Positions 54,690 through 64,000 of a DNA stretch of 64,000 nucleotides are shown here, piece by piece; the first letter of the stretch is position 1; each line of letters opens with the position of its first letter. Made by a program: the position numbers and the translations under genes. The DNA is from Rhodospirillales bacterium. Lineage in GTDB: Bacteria; Pseudomonadota; Alphaproteobacteria; SP197. The notes beneath the pieces are model-generated. The model worked only from the letters and a program-made list of their open reading frames with translations. It searched no databases and had not been told where the DNA came from. The stretch covers positions 118,266-182,265 of the forward strand of contig JACONG010000013.1 of the NCBI GenBank assembly GCA_014323865.1, read 5' to 3'.

Positions 54690-56309
54690 TCAGCCGCGGG
54701 CGGTTCCAACTGAGTGCGATCCGCTCCGGGCGGCGCTGCCATGGCCCCTGGCAAGCATCTCGCGCATCAGCGCCAGGGTCTCGTCGCGGCCATAGAGCGC
54801 CGCGAAGCTGCCGAAGCGCGGCCCCTGGCTCTGGCCCAGCAGCACCTCGTAAAGCGCCTTGAACCAGTCGCGCAGCGGCTCGAAGCCGTGTTCCTTGCCA
54901 ACGGCATAGACCTCGTTCTGGAAGCTCTCGCCGTCGGCGTCGGCCGGCAGGGCCTCGAAGCGCCTGGCCAGGGTCTCGAATGCCGCCCGCTCCCGGGCGC
55001 TCGGCGCACGGTAAGACTTCGCCGGTTTCACGAAGTCCTGGTAGTAGTTCACCGCCAGCTCCGCCAAACGGTCCAGAAACGGCCTGGTCCCGGGCGTCGC
55101 ACCGGGCAGGTAGCGGCTGATGAAACCCCACAGCACGGCCTTGTCCTCGGCGTTGCACACGCCCGCCAGGTTCAGGAGCATGCCGTAGCTCAGCGGCTGG
55201 TCCTCGACCGGGGGGTTGCCGGCGTGGAGATGCCAGACCGGATTATCAATCGCCTTGGCGTCCTGCCCGCTGAATGCCGCCAGGTACCGGGCGTACTCGT
55301 CCACATGGCGCGGGATGACGTCGAAGGAGAGGCGCTTCGCCGTGCGCGGCTTCTGGTACATGAAGAGCGACAGGCTCTCCTCCGTGCCGTAGCGCAGCCA
55401 TTCGTCAAGCGTCAGGCCATTGCCGCGCGACTTCGAAATCTTCTCGCCGTTCTCGTCCAGGAAGAGCTCGTAGTTGAAACCTTCCGGCGCTGGCCCACCG
55501 AGCGCACGGCAGATCCGGCCCGAAAGCTTCACCGAGTCGATCAGGTCCTTGCCGGCCATCTCGTAGTCGACGCCGAGCGCATACCAGCGCATGCCCCAGT
55601 CGGGTTTCCAATTGAGCTTGCAGTGCCCGCCGGTGACCGGCACCTCCTGCTTCGAACCGTCCTCGTCCTCGAAGATGATCGTGCCGTTCTCGAGATTGCG
55701 TTCGAGCGTCGGCACCAGAAGCACCCGCCCGGTCTGCGGCGAGACCGGCAGGAAGGGCGAATAGGTCTTGCGCCGTTCCTCGCGCAGGCTCGGCAGCATG
55801 ATGTCCATCACGGCATCGAACCGCTCGAGCACCCGCATCAGCGCGTCGTCGAATCTGCCGGAGGTGTACATCTCCGTCGAACTGACGAACTCGTACTCGA
55901 AGCCGAAGCGATCCAGGAACGAGCGCAGCATGTCGTTGTTGTGCGCCCCGAAGCTGTCGTGATGGGTGTCGAACGGGTTGGGTACCCTGGTCAGGGGCTC
56001 GCCCAGATGTTCGGCCATCATCTCCCTGTTCGGCACGTTGTCGGGGACCTTGCGCAGCCCGTCCATGTCGTCGGAGAAGGCGAACAGCCGGGTCGGCACA
56101 TCGGCGAACAGCGAGAAGGCATGGCGCACCATGCTTGTACGCGCCACCTCGCCGAAGGTCCCGATATGCGGTAGGCCCGAGGGGCCGTATCCGGTCTCGA
56201 AGAGCACATACCCCTTCTCCGGATCCTTCCCGCCCAAGCGTTTCACCAGCTTCCGGGCCTCTTCAAAGGGCCAGGCCTTGCTGGTTTGCGCGTGGTCTCC
56301 GAGCGACAT
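54690..56309 (-). CDS. lysS: Lysyl-tRNA synthetase, class I
   Basis: The archaeal-type class I LysRS found in many alphaproteobacteria, 539 residues. The class I signatures are PHIGT (HIGH motif, about 47) in [16 protein letters not shown] and [11 protein letters not shown] (KMSKS motif, about 300). The C-terminal anticodon-binding helical domain begins near 370. The last residues ([16 protein letters not shown]) depart from the family and are encoded by a partial dispersed repeat, so the original C-terminus appears replaced. A part-B palindrome lies upstream. Confidence 0.94.
   Translation of the reverse strand: MSLGDHAQTSKAWPFEEARKLVKRLGGKDPEKGYVLFETGYGPSGLPHIGTFGEVARTSMVRHAFSLFADVPTRLFAFSDDMDGLRKVPDNVPNREMMAEHLGEPLTRVPNPFDTHHDSFGAHNNDMLRSFLDRFGFEYEFVSSTEMYTSGRFDDALMRVLERFDAVMDIMLPSLREERRKTYSPFLPVSPQTGRVLLVPTLERNLENGTIIFEDEDGSKQEVPVTGGHCKLNWKPDWGMRWYALGVDYEMAGKDLIDSVKLSGRICRALGGPAPEGFNYELFLDENGEKISKSRGNGLTLDEWLRYGTEESLSLFMYQKPRTAKRLSFDVIPRHVDEYARYLAAFSGQDAKAIDNPVWHLHAGNPPVEDQPLSYGMLLNLAGVCNAEDKAVLWGFISRYLPGATPGTRPFLDRLAELAVNYYQDFVKPAKSYRAPSARERAAFETLARRFEALPADADGESFQNEVYAVGKEHGFEPLRDWFKALYEVLLGQSQGPRFGSFAALYGRDETLALMREMLARGHGSAARSGSHSVGTARG
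54696..54729. repeat. Dispersed palindromic repeat, half of part A inside the 3' end of lysS
   Basis: GGCGGTTCCAACTGAGTGCG and ATCCGCTCCG match one arm and the boundary of part A (compare 59411-59436). The copy lies within the lysS reading frame and contributes its last codons. Confidence 0.75.
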
Positions 56310-56354
56310 TGCCGGGGTGCTCCGTCAGGGGTTGGAATTGGGCGCGGAACCTGA

Positions 56355-56432
56355 TGCGTGAATCCGCTCCGAATCCTGGGGACCCAGAGCATATCCCGTT
56401 CAGATTGATTCAATACGAACGGGATATGCTCT
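56355..56432. repeat. Dispersed palindromic repeat: part-A end plus complete part B
   Basis: TGCGTGAATCCGCTCC (end of part A), a 15-base linker, then a near-perfect 47-bp part B (56386-56432, AGAGCATATCCCGTTCAGAT...GGGATATGCTCT). It sits in the lysS/helicase divergent gap. Confidence 0.9.
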
Positions 56433-56516
56433 AGTCTTCCACAGTCCGGGTCGCAAGTTCGCACGCGGTCCTCGGCAAGCCTTTCTCTGGCCGCCGCAAG
56501 TCTGTACTCCGAAGGC

Positions 56517-59276
56517 ATGACCATGAGCCTCGAAGCCGCCGGTGGCTGGCGCACCGCACCCACCATGGTCGCGGGCGCGGCCGGCACTGTGTGGCTGACA
56601 CCCGACGGTGAGCCCGAAGAGATCGACCGTGCGGAAGCGCGACGCCGCTGGGAGACCGGGCCCGCACCGCTGATCTGCCATGCCGCCACCATGCGCCGCC
56701 GCACCGGCACACGCAGCGCGCCCGCCTTCGACATCCTTGAGCTCGTCGCCTTCGTCCGTCCCGCCCGTTTCGTGGTGCCGACACCGCGCGGCCTGGCGCA
56801 GGCGCTCGATCTGGCGGACCCTCACGATCTGACCGATCAGACGATTGCCCTGCGTCACGCCGCCAGTCTCCTGCTCGACGAACTGCGCCGGCAAGAGCCG
56901 ATCCCGCAGAACCGGGCCGGCCGCATCGCCGTCGCCATGATCAACGGCGGCTGGCTCTGGGGCGGCGATGTTGCCGATGCCCTGGCGCTCGATGCCTCGG
57001 TCCGGCCGTCACTCGATGTCTGGTCGAAGCTCGACGAGTGGAGCGAGACCGCGCCGCGCACCCCGGCCGGCCATCGGCCGGTCTCCGGGGACGAGGTTCA
57101 CGAACGCCTCACGACCCTGCTCGGCGACGATGCCGAACAACGGCCCCAGCAGGCCGAGTACGCCATGGCACTCTCCCCTGGTTTCGCACCCCGCCAGCAG
57201 GTCGGCGAACCCGAGGCGGTGATCGCCGAGGCGGGCACGGGCGTCGGCAAGACACTGGGATACGTCGCGCCCGCCAGCGTCTGGGCCGAGAAGAACAAGG
57301 GCACGGTCTGGATCAGCACCTACACCCGCAACCTGCAACGCCAGGTCGACCAGGAGCTCGACCGCCTCGTCCCCGACCCCGCCGCCAAGCGCCGCCGCAT
57401 CGTCATCCGCAAGGGTCGCGAGAACTACATCTGCCTCCTGAACCTCGCCGAGGCCAGCCAGGTCATCACCGGCCGTCCCAACGAAGCCATTCCACTCGGT
57501 CTCGTCGCGCGCTGGGTCTCGGCCACCCGCGACGGCGACATGACCGGCGGCGACTTTCCCGGCTGGCTCGTCGAGTTGCTCGGCAACGCCCGCACCCTCG
57601 GCCTCGCCGACCAGCGCGGCGAGTGTGTCTACTCGGCCTGCCCACACTATCAGACCTGCTTCATCGAACGGTCGATCCGGCGCGCGCGTCAGGCCGACCT
57701 TGTCGTTGCCAACCACGCGCTTGTCCTGATCCAGGCCTCGCTCGCCGGCGACGAAGACCCCAACCTCCCCACGCGTTACGTCTTCGACGAGGGTCATCAC
57801 CTCTTTGATGCCTCCGACAGCGTGTTTTCAGCCGAACTGACCGGCCGCGAGGGCGAGGACCTGCGCCGCTGGCTGCTCGGCGCCGAAGGCCGGCGCTCCC
57901 GTGCCCGCGGTCTTGCCCGGCGGATCGGCGACCTGATCGGCGACGAAGGCGAGGAACCGCTCGAACAGGTCCTCAAGGCGGCACGTTGTCTCCCGGCCGA
58001 GGGCTGGCGCCAGCGGATCGCCGACGACAGGCCGCGCGGCCCGACCGAAGGGTTCCTCGCGCTGGTTCGCCAGCAGGTCCTGGCCCGCAATAACGAAAAC
58101 GACCTCGGCTACAGCCTTGAGTGCCCCACCGCACCGCTGATTGACGGCATCGCCGAAGCGGCGAGCCTGCTCCACGACGCCCTCGGCGAGCTTCACCGTC
58201 CGCTGGCCGCACTCGCCAGACATCTCGCCACCGAACTCGACGACAAGGCCGATGAGCTCGACACGGCCACCCGTCTGCGCCTCGATGCCATGATCCGCGG
58301 TATCGACCGGCGCGGCCTCACGGTGGTCCGCGCCTGGCGCCAGATGCTCGAACAGCTCCAGTTCGAAACGCCCGATGCGTTCGTCGACTGGTTCTCGCTC
58401 GACCGTGTCGCGGGCCGCGAGATCGATGTCGGCATGCATCGCCACTGGGTCGACCCTGGCCTGCCCTTTGCCGAGAACGTCGTCGCCAAAGCCCACGGTG
58501 CCATCATTACGTCGGCCACCCTGCGCGACGCCATGCCGTTTCCCCCCGACAACCCGGATGCCGACAACCCGGATGCCGACAGCCGTGACGGCTGGCAGGC
58601 GGCAAACCTGCGCACCGGCATGCGCCATCTCGCCAGGCCGCCGACCGAAGCGGCCGTCGCCTCGCCCTTCGCCTATCCCGAACTGACCCGTCTTCTGATC
58701 GTCACCGACGTGTCGCGCAACGACCCGGCCCAGGTGGCTGCCGCTTTCCGGGAGCTGTTCCTGGCCTCCGGCGGCGGCGCGCTCGGCCTCTTCACCGCCA
58801 TCGCCCGCCTGCGTGACGTCCACGGCCGCGTTGCCGAGGCGCTCGAACACGCCGGTCTGCCGCTCTATGCCCAGCATGTTGACGCCATGGATACCGGCAC
58901 GCTGGTCGACATCTTCCGCGCCGAGGAAGACGCCTGCCTCCTGGGCACCGACGCCATGCGCGACGGCGTCGACGTGCCCGGCCGCTCGCTCCGCCTGATC
59001 GTCTTCGATCGCGTCCCCTGGCCGCGCCCCGACCTCCTGCACAAGGCGCGGCGCGAGGCTTTCGGCGGCAGCTGCTGGGACGATCTCATCACCCGGCTGC
59101 GCCTGCGTCAGGCCTTCGGCCGCCTCGTCCGCCGCGCCGACGACCGTGGTGTCTTCGTCCTGCTCGACCACGCGCTGCCCTCCCGCCTGCTCACCGCCTT
59201 CCCCGAAGGACTGGAGGCGCGACGGCTGGGTCTCGCCGACACCATCGCCGAAATCCACGACCACTTGAGAAGCTGA
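56517..59276 (+). CDS. DinG/XPD-type ATP-dependent DNA helicase
   Basis: Iron-sulfur superfamily 2 helicase of 919 residues. Walker A is EAGTGVGKTLGYV (about 243), followed by an Fe-S cluster cysteine set (YICLL, then CVYSACPHYQTC, about 305-385), motif II DEGHH (about 427) and, in the second RecA domain, TSATLRDA, LGTDAMRDGVDVPG and LRLRQAFGRLVRR (motif VI). The long N-terminal extension (about 1-200) is specific to the alphaproteobacterial DinG-like group. It resolves DNA structures in repair or replication. A 15-bp in-frame tandem duplication encodes NPDADNPDAD near 680. Confidence 0.9.
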   Translation: MTMSLEAAGGWRTAPTMVAGAAGTVWLTPDGEPEEIDRAEARRRWETGPAPLICHAATMRRRTGTRSAPAFDILELVAFVRPARFVVPTPRGLAQALDLADPHDLTDQTIALRHAASLLLDELRRQEPIPQNRAGRIAVAMINGGWLWGGDVADALALDASVRPSLDVWSKLDEWSETAPRTPAGHRPVSGDEVHERLTTLLGDDAEQRPQQAEYAMALSPGFAPRQQVGEPEAVIAEAGTGVGKTLGYVAPASVWAEKNKGTVWISTYTRNLQRQVDQELDRLVPDPAAKRRRIVIRKGRENYICLLNLAEASQVITGRPNEAIPLGLVARWVSATRDGDMTGGDFPGWLVELLGNARTLGLADQRGECVYSACPHYQTCFIERSIRRARQADLVVANHALVLIQASLAGDEDPNLPTRYVFDEGHHLFDASDSVFSAELTGREGEDLRRWLLGAEGRRSRARGLARRIGDLIGDEGEEPLEQVLKAARCLPAEGWRQRIADDRPRGPTEGFLALVRQQVLARNNENDLGYSLECPTAPLIDGIAEAASLLHDALGELHRPLAALARHLATELDDKADELDTATRLRLDAMIRGIDRRGLTVVRAWRQMLEQLQFETPDAFVDWFSLDRVAGREIDVGMHRHWVDPGLPFAENVVAKAHGAIITSATLRDAMPFPPDNPDADNPDADSRDGWQAANLRTGMRHLARPPTEAAVASPFAYPELTRLLIVTDVSRNDPAQVAAAFRELFLASGGGALGLFTAIARLRDVHGRVAEALEHAGLPLYAQHVDAMDTGTLVDIFRAEEDACLLGTDAMRDGVDVPGRSLRLIVFDRVPWPRPDLLHKARREAFGGSCWDDLITRLRLRQAFGRLVRRADDRGVFVLLDHALPSRLLTAFPEGLEARRLGLADTIAEIHDHLRS

Positions 59277-59312
59277 TCACAGCCTCCCTCGACAAACGCA
59301 GGGTCCGTTCCC

Positions 59313-59436
59313 GGAGCATATCCCGTTCCGATTGAACCCATCCGAACGGGTGACGATGCTCCGAGTCTTTCGATGCAGGACGGATTCACCCACCCAGTTG
59401 GAAACGCAGGCGGTTCCAACTGGGTGCAATCCGCTC
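59313..59436. repeat. Dispersed palindromic repeat: parts B and A with linker
   Basis: Part B (59313-59362, GGAGCATATCCCGTTCCGAT...GATGCTCC), linker CGAGTCTTTCGATGCA, and part A (59378-59436, with CACCCAGTTGGAA and TTCCAACTGGGTG as arms). It has the same B-linker-A order as at 25225-25320. Confidence 0.9.
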
Positions 59437-59525
59437 TATATTCCTGCGGATCGGTGCCTTCAGGTGCGCCCCCATCTCGACGTTACCGGCCCGATCGCGG
59501 CCGCTCAACCGGAAGGGACAAAGTC

Positions 59526-59936
59526 ATGACCCGGCTCGACCACCATGCCGCGCTGATCTACACAATGGTTGTGGTATCGGCCGCCGACGGCAGCATGGAC
59601 GATGAGGAACTCCGCACCATCGGCGATATCGTCCGTCACCTGCCCGCTTTCCGGGGCTTCGAGGAAGAGCAGCTGCCCCGCATCGCCGAGGCCTGTGCCT
59701 CGCTCCTGAGCGAGGAAGACGGCTTCGACACCGTCATCACCATCATCGGCGAGAATATCCCGGCCAGGCTGCGCGAGACAGCCTATGCCATCGCCTGCGA
59801 CATCGCCGCGGCCAATCTCGAGGTCGATGAGGGCGAGATGACCGTGCTCCAGCAGATTCGCTGGTGCCTCGGCATCGACCGCCTCACCGCCGCCGCCATC
59901 GAACGCGGCTCCCACGCCCGTCACCAGACGGTCTGA
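59526..59936 (+). CDS. TerB-like tellurite-resistance-fold protein
   Basis: The 136-residue all-helical protein with a TerB-like domain shows acidic loops DGSMDDEEL and LEVDEGEMTVLQ, which in TerB proteins form paired metal-binding sites. The first acidic site is in the N-terminal half (VVSAADGSMDDEE) and the second in the C-terminal half. Such single-domain proteins are widespread and mostly uncharacterised; a link to tellurite resistance should not be assumed. Confidence 0.82.
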   Translation: MTRLDHHAALIYTMVVVSAADGSMDDEELRTIGDIVRHLPAFRGFEEEQLPRIAEACASLLSEEDGFDTVITIIGENIPARLRETAYAIACDIAAANLEVDEGEMTVLQQIRWCLGIDRLTAAAIERGSHARHQTV

Positions 59937-60042
59937 CACAACACTCCGTCACTGCGGCAGCGTTTCGGGCGGCAGCGCAGGACATGCCGCAGGCGCCGCT
60001 CTGGCCCTCGCCTCGGGAAACCCTGGCTGAGGAATCACACCA

Positions 60043-60615
60043 TCACACCTTGAAGGCGTCGTTCTCGGTGACGATCCAGTCGAGCCGGGCATCGTGTTCG
60101 TCATGCGGGACGCTGGCCACTTCGAGACCGGCGAAGCAGACGCCGACGGCGATGGTGTTGGGGTTGCGCTGGCGCAGGTCGGCAAGGGTGCGGTCATAGA
60201 ACCCGCCACCGTAGCCAAGTCTGTAACCGTCGGAATCGAAGGCCATCATGGGCACCAGCACCATCTCGGGGATCACCTGCGGCGCATCGGGCGGCGGCGT
60301 GGGAATTCCCAACGCACCCTCGACCAGGTCCATGTCGGGCGTCCATTCCAGAAAGGTCAGCGGCCTGCCCTTGCCCTTGACCACCGGCATGCCGACCGGA
60401 TGGCCGAGCATCTCGGCGACCTCGGCAAAGGGCATCACGTCGAACTCGTCGCGCACCGGCAGATAGGCCGCCACGGGTGCCTCGTCGGGAAAGCCCGGGG
60501 AATTCAGGAAATGGTCGCATGCCATTTCGCCGGCCTGCGGTTGGGCGGCATGCAGCGCCTTGCGCCGCTCAAGGCACCTGGCTCGCAGCGCGGCTTTTTT
60601 GTCGTTCGTATCCAT
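60043..60615 (-). CDS. 5-formyltetrahydrofolate cyclo-ligase
   Basis: Converts 5-formyl-THF to 5,10-methenyl-THF with ATP. The protein has 190 residues from the ATG at 60615. The family motif DSDGYRLGYGGGFYDRTLA (Gly-rich, with a metal/substrate role), AAYLPVRDEFDV and PxKGKG-type VVKGKGRPL are visible. A duplicated 15-bp unit (CATGGGGTTCATGTT at 60613-60627 and a near copy at 60628-60642) creates four in-frame ATGs upstream, so the exact start is uncertain. It lies downstream of a 6S-like RNA and zapA, the conserved order. Confidence 0.92.
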   Translation of the reverse strand: MDTNDKKAALRARCLERRKALHAAQPQAGEMACDHFLNSPGFPDEAPVAAYLPVRDEFDVMPFAEVAEMLGHPVGMPVVKGKGRPLTFLEWTPDMDLVEGALGIPTPPPDAPQVIPEMVLVPMMAFDSDGYRLGYGGGFYDRTLADLRQRNPNTIAVGVCFAGLEVASVPHDEHDARLDWIVTENDAFKV

Positions 60616-60635
60616 GGGGTTCATGTTCATGGGGT

Positions 60636-60785
60636 TCATGTGGGGCGGCACCACCGTGGCCGTCAACCGGAACACATTCCACCGTGGCCTGCATTCGCAG
60701 GTGGGCGCCGTGATAACGAGGGCACACCCCCGCCAGGGACAGCTCCCGGGTGATGTGCATTGGCCCCAGGGAATATATGGTCAAC
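60636..60785 (-). ncRNA. ssrS: Putative 6S RNA
   Basis: The gap between zapA and 5-formyl-THF cyclo-ligase is the conserved location of 6S RNA. The minus-strand transcript folds with a closing stem TGGGGC/GCCCCA, continuing GCAC/GTGC and CACC/GGTG, a large internal region, and a terminal hairpin CCTGC-GAAT-GCAGG. This is the closing-stem/bubble/terminal-hairpin layout of 6S RNA, which sequesters sigma70 RNA polymerase. The ends are approximate and primary-sequence conservation was not checked. Confidence 0.55.
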
Positions 60786-60847
60786 GCACCGGGCAGACGA
60801 CCGCCCCGCGCTCCTTATATGACAGATTGCGGGTTGGCGAAATCGCC

Positions 60848-61162
60848 TCAGGACGCTTCGAGCCTGTCCGCAAGACGGTCGAGCCGTTCGGCCAGCGCCT
60901 CGATCGACCGGGCGCGCCCGGCCTTGCCGTCGTCGTTCGACCGCACCTGGCCACCGCCTTCGCGCAGGTCCCAGAGTTCGTCGGCCAGAAGCAGGCTTGC
61001 CATGACCAGAAGTCGCTGATCGCCGACATTGCCGAGCGCACTGACAAGGTCCTGAACCTTGCTGTCGACGAACGATGCCAGACCGGTGATCCGCTCTTCC
61101 TCTCCGGGTCCGCACGCGACCTTGTAGCTGCGTCCGTTGATCTGGACCGACACCTCTGCCAT
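60848..61162 (-). CDS. zapA: Cell division protein ZapA
   Basis: FtsZ-ring stabiliser of 104 residues. The N-terminal MAEVSVQINGRSYKVACGPGEE strand pair is the family signature, followed by a helical segment (LVSALGNVGDQRLLVMASLLLADEL) and a C-terminal coiled coil. It starts 3 bases after the small coiled-coil gene upstream, so the two form an operon. Confidence 0.93.
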   Translation of the reverse strand: MAEVSVQINGRSYKVACGPGEEERITGLASFVDSKVQDLVSALGNVGDQRLLVMASLLLADELWDLREGGGQVRSNDDGKAGRARSIEALAERLDRLADRLEAS

Positions 61163-61165
61163 CGC

Positions 61166-61414
61166 CTAACGCCCCAGCACCGACTTGAGCTCGACGATAA
61201 CCCCGTCGAGCCGTCCGCTCACATCCGTCATGCGACCCTCAAGCTCCCTGTGCTTCTGCATCGCACTGTCGAGCGCGTCCGAAAGGCGGCGGTTCTCGCC
61301 CTCCAGTTCGCTCAACGCCTCACCCTCCGTCCGGTTGCAGAGACGGTTCAGTGCTGTTTCCAGACGCGTGATCGCCTGGTCGAGCTTCGCGATAGCCGCG
61401 TCCTCGGTGCTCAT
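61166..61414 (-). CDS. Small coiled-coil protein upstream of zapA (DUF4164-like)
   Basis: The 82-residue, almost entirely helical protein (AKLDQAITRLETALNRL; ELEGENRRLSDALDSAM) has regular heptads through about residue 75. Short coiled-coil proteins in this position are common in alphaproteobacteria and may support ZapA or FtsZ, but no function is established. Immediately upstream of zapA on the same strand. Confidence 0.8.
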   Translation of the reverse strand: MSTEDAAIAKLDQAITRLETALNRLCNRTEGEALSELEGENRRLSDALDSAMQKHRELEGRMTDVSGRLDGVIVELKSVLGR

Positions 61415-61625
61415 TGTTTGCCCTGGATCAATACCTTGCCGCCGGCTGCAAGGATAACGGCTTGTCAGGCGCGGATAAAGCACCTCTGGACAACATCCAA
61501 TTCCCGGACCGACACCGCTCATCGCCGGTTGACGCTCCAGAACGTGAAAGCCAATGTAGGAGAGGATCAGGTCGGACCGTTTCGGCTCCTCATACCGAAG
61601 ATCTGTGACGTTGGAGATCTGTGAC

Positions 61626-63617
61626 GTGAACGACAGCGCGACGGGCCAGGTATCGGAACGTGCGATGGCGAATGCCATTCGTGCCCTGGCGATGGATGCC
61701 GTGCAGGCGGCGAAGAGTGGTCACCCCGGCATGCCCATGGGCATGGCCGATGTCGCGACGGTGCTGTTCGGCCGTTATCTGAAGTTCGATCCTGCCCGGC
61801 CCGACTGGCCGGACCGCGACCGTTTCGTGCTCTCGGCCGGTCACGGTTCGATGCTGATCTACGCGCTGCTCCATCTCACCGGCTATGCCGACATGACGAT
61901 GGACGAGATCCGCAACTTCCGGCAGCTCGGCAGCCGCACCGCCGGCCATCCCGAGTACGGCCACGCGGACGGTATCGAAACCACCACCGGCCCACTCGGC
62001 CAGGGTCTGGCCAACGCCGTCGGCATGGCGCTCGCCGAACGCGTGCTCAACGCGCGCTTCGGCGATCTCGTGAACCACCGGACCTATGTCATCGCCGGTG
62101 ACGGTTGCCTGATGGAGGGCATCAGCCACGAAGCCGCCTCCCTGGCCGGCCATCTCAGGCTCGGCCATCTGATCGTGCTCTTCGACGACAACGGCATCTC
62201 GATCGACGGACCCACGTCGCTGGCCGAATCCGACGATACGCTGAAGCGCTTCGACGCCTGCGGCTGGGACACCGGGCGCGTCGACGGTCACGACACCGAC
62301 GCCGTGGCCGCCGCGATCGAACATGCGCAGGCGAGCGACCGTCCGAGCCTGATCGCCTGCCGCACCACGATCGGTTACGGCGCACCCAACAAGCAGGGCA
62401 CGGCCGCAACCCATGGTGCCCCGCTCGGCGACGAGGAGATCGCCGCCGCCCGAACCGAACTCGGCTGGTCTCACGAGCCCTTCGTGATCCCCAATGACAT
62501 TCTTTCGGCCTGGCGCGCCGCCGGCACACGCGGCACGGCAGCGCGGGAAGCCTGGGAATCGGCTCTGGCGGCAGCCGATGCCGGCGATCGTGCCGAGTTC
62601 GAGCGACGCATGACCGGCGATGTCAGCGACATCGCCGCCAGGGCGACCGCAGAGCACATTGCCGGACTCCTGGCCGCCCCCCGGGCTGTCGCCACACGCA
62701 AGGCCAGCGAACTCGCGCTCAACGCTCTCACCGAAGCCCTGCCCGAGATGATCGGCGGATCGGCCGATCTGACCGGCTCGAACAACACCCGCACCGGGCC
62801 GATGGTCGATGTCGCGCCCGGCGACTACGGCGGCTCCTACGTCCGCTACGGTGTGCGCGAGCACGGCATGGCCGCGGCCATGAACGGCATGGCGCTGCAC
62901 GGCGGTGTCATTCCCTACGGCGGCACATTCCTGGTCTTCACCGACTATTGCCGCCCGGCGATCCGCCTCGCCGCGCTCATGGGCCTTCGTGTCGTCTTCG
63001 TCATGACCCACGATTCCATCGGCCTGGGCGAAGACGGCCCGACCCATCAGCCGGTCGAGCACGTCGCCAGCCTGCGCGCGATCCCGAACCTCAACGTGTT
63101 CCGCCCCGCCGATGCGGTCGAGACGGCCGAATGCTGGGAACTCGCGCTGTCGACCATCTCAACGCCCTCGGTCATCGCCTTGACCCGTCAGAGCCTGCCC
63201 CAGGTCCGCACCGAAGCGGTCGACGGCAATCTCTGCGCCAGAGGCGGATATGTCCTGCGTGATGCCGAAGGCGACGCCGGTGCGACGATCGTCGCGTCGG
63301 GCTCGGAGGTCGAGATTGCCCTGGCCGCCAGCGATGCGCTGCAGGCCGACGGGGTCTCGACCCGTGTCGTTTCAATGCCGTCATGGGAGCTGTTCCGCCA
63401 GCAGGACGATGCCTATCGCGCCTCGGTCATCGATCCGGCGACCGCCTGTGTTGCCGTCGAGGCAGGCTCGACCTTCGGCTGGTCCGACATGATCGGTTCT
63501 GCTGGCGGTGTCGTCGGCATGTCGTCGTTCGGCGCGTCCGCGCCGCACGAGGCGCTCTATGATCACTTCGGCATCACGCCGGCTGCGGTGGCCGATGCCG
63601 TTCGGAAACGCCTTTAA
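61626..63617 (+). CDS. tkt: Transketolase
   Basis: Thiamine-diphosphate enzyme of the pentose-phosphate pathway, 663 residues. The first domain has [18 protein letters not shown], the TPP motif [19 protein letters not shown] with the DDN metal site ([11 protein letters not shown]); the pyrimidine domain has [23 protein letters not shown] and the C-terminal domain [16 protein letters not shown]. The GTG at 61626 is chosen because GGAG (61613-61616) lies 9 bases upstream; a GTG at 61605 is in frame. The start region is duplicated (GATCTGTGACGT at 61600-61611 and 61616-61627). In many genomes gap and pgk follow; here a repeat-rich stretch follows. Confidence 0.95.
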   Translation: MNDSATGQVSERAMANAIRALAMDAVQAAKSGHPGMPMGMADVATVLFGRYLKFDPARPDWPDRDRFVLSAGHGSMLIYALLHLTGYADMTMDEIRNFRQLGSRTAGHPEYGHADGIETTTGPLGQGLANAVGMALAERVLNARFGDLVNHRTYVIAGDGCLMEGISHEAASLAGHLRLGHLIVLFDDNGISIDGPTSLAESDDTLKRFDACGWDTGRVDGHDTDAVAAAIEHAQASDRPSLIACRTTIGYGAPNKQGTAATHGAPLGDEEIAAARTELGWSHEPFVIPNDILSAWRAAGTRGTAAREAWESALAAADAGDRAEFERRMTGDVSDIAARATAEHIAGLLAAPRAVATRKASELALNALTEALPEMIGGSADLTGSNNTRTGPMVDVAPGDYGGSYVRYGVREHGMAAAMNGMALHGGVIPYGGTFLVFTDYCRPAIRLAALMGLRVVFVMTHDSIGLGEDGPTHQPVEHVASLRAIPNLNVFRPADAVETAECWELALSTISTPSVIALTRQSLPQVRTEAVDGNLCARGGYVLRDAEGDAGATIVASGSEVEIALAASDALQADGVSTRVVSMPSWELFRQQDDAYRASVIDPATACVAVEAGSTFGWSDMIGSAGGVVGMSSFGASAPHEALYDHFGITPAAVADAVRKRL

Positions 63618-64000
63618 TACCAAGGCCTGTCATACCAGGGCGCGTCGATCGGCACGCATGTGCCCGGTTCCCAGTGCCCGGTTCCCCGATCCGATTGACG
63701 ATCCGATTGAGGTGATGCGATCCGGGTCCTTGATCGACCTGTTCCAGGCCTCGCCACAGTTCGCCACGATGGGTGCGTTGATCCCCCTGGCGCGCGAGGA
63801 CGGGTGCCGCGCCTGGCCCGGCGGATGTCGCGGACCGTGTCGGGCAAAGGGCCGCCGCAGTGTGTCGGCGAGCCCCAGGCCCGGCTTTGTCGGGCAGCGG
63901 AAAAACCGGCCTTGTCGGTCAGCGAAAAAAGTTCCAACGAGGCTTGACCCCCGGCCCTTCGACCCGATATGGTCGGCTTTCGTCGAGGATGTCGACAAAC
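63618..64000. other. Repeat-rich stretch without a recognisable gene
   Basis: No supported gene. It contains GTGCCCGGTTCCC twice (63660-63672, 63674-63686), GATCCGATTGAC/GATCCGATTGAG (63688-63711), the second copy of repeat R3 (63771-63819) and two 25-bp tandem units starting CCGGCTTTGTCGGGCAGCGG and CCGGCCTTGTCGGTCAGCGA (63881-63905, 63906-63930). Confidence 0.75.

Noticed and set aside
59526..59936. TerB-like gene considered as part of a Ter stress/defence system
   Set aside because: No TerC, TerD, TerY or other Ter genes are nearby; isolated TerB-fold proteins are common.

Overview
This window looks like chromosomal DNA of a GC-rich alphaproteobacterium, most likely from the Rhodospirillales or a nearby order. 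The evidence is gene content and gene order: dapD-dapE; truA-fmt-def; recR-ybaB-dnaX with a small SRP RNA directly upstream; pheA-kdsB facing a membrane-anchored c-type cytochrome; pckA next to the ChvI/ChvG two-component pair; zapA, a 6S-like RNA and 5-formyl-THF cyclo-ligase in a row; a class I lysyl-tRNA synthetase; and ZapE. Most genes are single-copy housekeeping genes with GTG, TTG or ATG starts and frequent 4-base stop/start overlaps.

Layout. 1-12.6 kb: lysine biosynthesis, a membrane protein, a class II aldolase, tRNA and start-methionine processing (truA, fmt, def), rmuC, a tandem SPFH/SPFH/NfeD membrane cluster, then recR, ybaB, dnaX and the SRP RNA. 12.6-19.6 kb: nudC remnant, gloB, pheA, kdsB, di-haem cytochrome, a divergent FolD, zapE and an amidase remnant. 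19.6-25.1 kb: an acyl-CoA block (ADP-forming CoA ligase, two acyl-CoA dehydrogenases resembling a large/small pair, CaiD-like hydratase). 25.2-30.1 kb: the accessory island, with two membrane-anchored pentapeptide-repeat proteins, an IS1595-type transposase remnant and a compact MunI-like restriction-modification pair. 30.1-33.4 kb: a DddP-like M24 protein (possible DMSP lyase), a PhyH remnant and two c-type cytochromes. 33.6-44.2 kb: tRNA-Arg(CCG), ogt, an ABC ATPase, polA, cold-shock protein, pckA, HugZ-like protein and chvI-chvG. 44.2-54.6 kb: an M23 peptidase remnant, the glutathione-dependent formaldehyde pathway (adhC-fghA), a HAD phosphatase, an APH-like kinase, a UDG-superfamily protein, a LysE exporter, pyrD, a branched-chain aminotransferase, a moxR remnant, a YcaQ-like protein and a GNAT-like protein. 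54.7-64 kb: lysS, a DinG/XPD-type helicase, TerB, the folate/6S/zapA cluster and transketolase.

Two genome-wide features stand out. First, at least seven intergenic stretches are recognisable gene scars. Several keep the start and the end of a gene while the middle is missing (maiA, nudC, an enoyl-CoA hydratase, possibly moxR); others keep one end or a degraded body (amidase, phyH, M23 peptidase). Second, the intergenic DNA is full of 10-25 bp tandem duplications and of a dispersed two-part palindromic repeat family (parts A and B) that has supplied the last codons of at least two genes. Together these suggest an ongoing deletion/duplication process. The most system-like accessory content is the MunI-type R-M pair beside the two pentapeptide-repeat membrane proteins.
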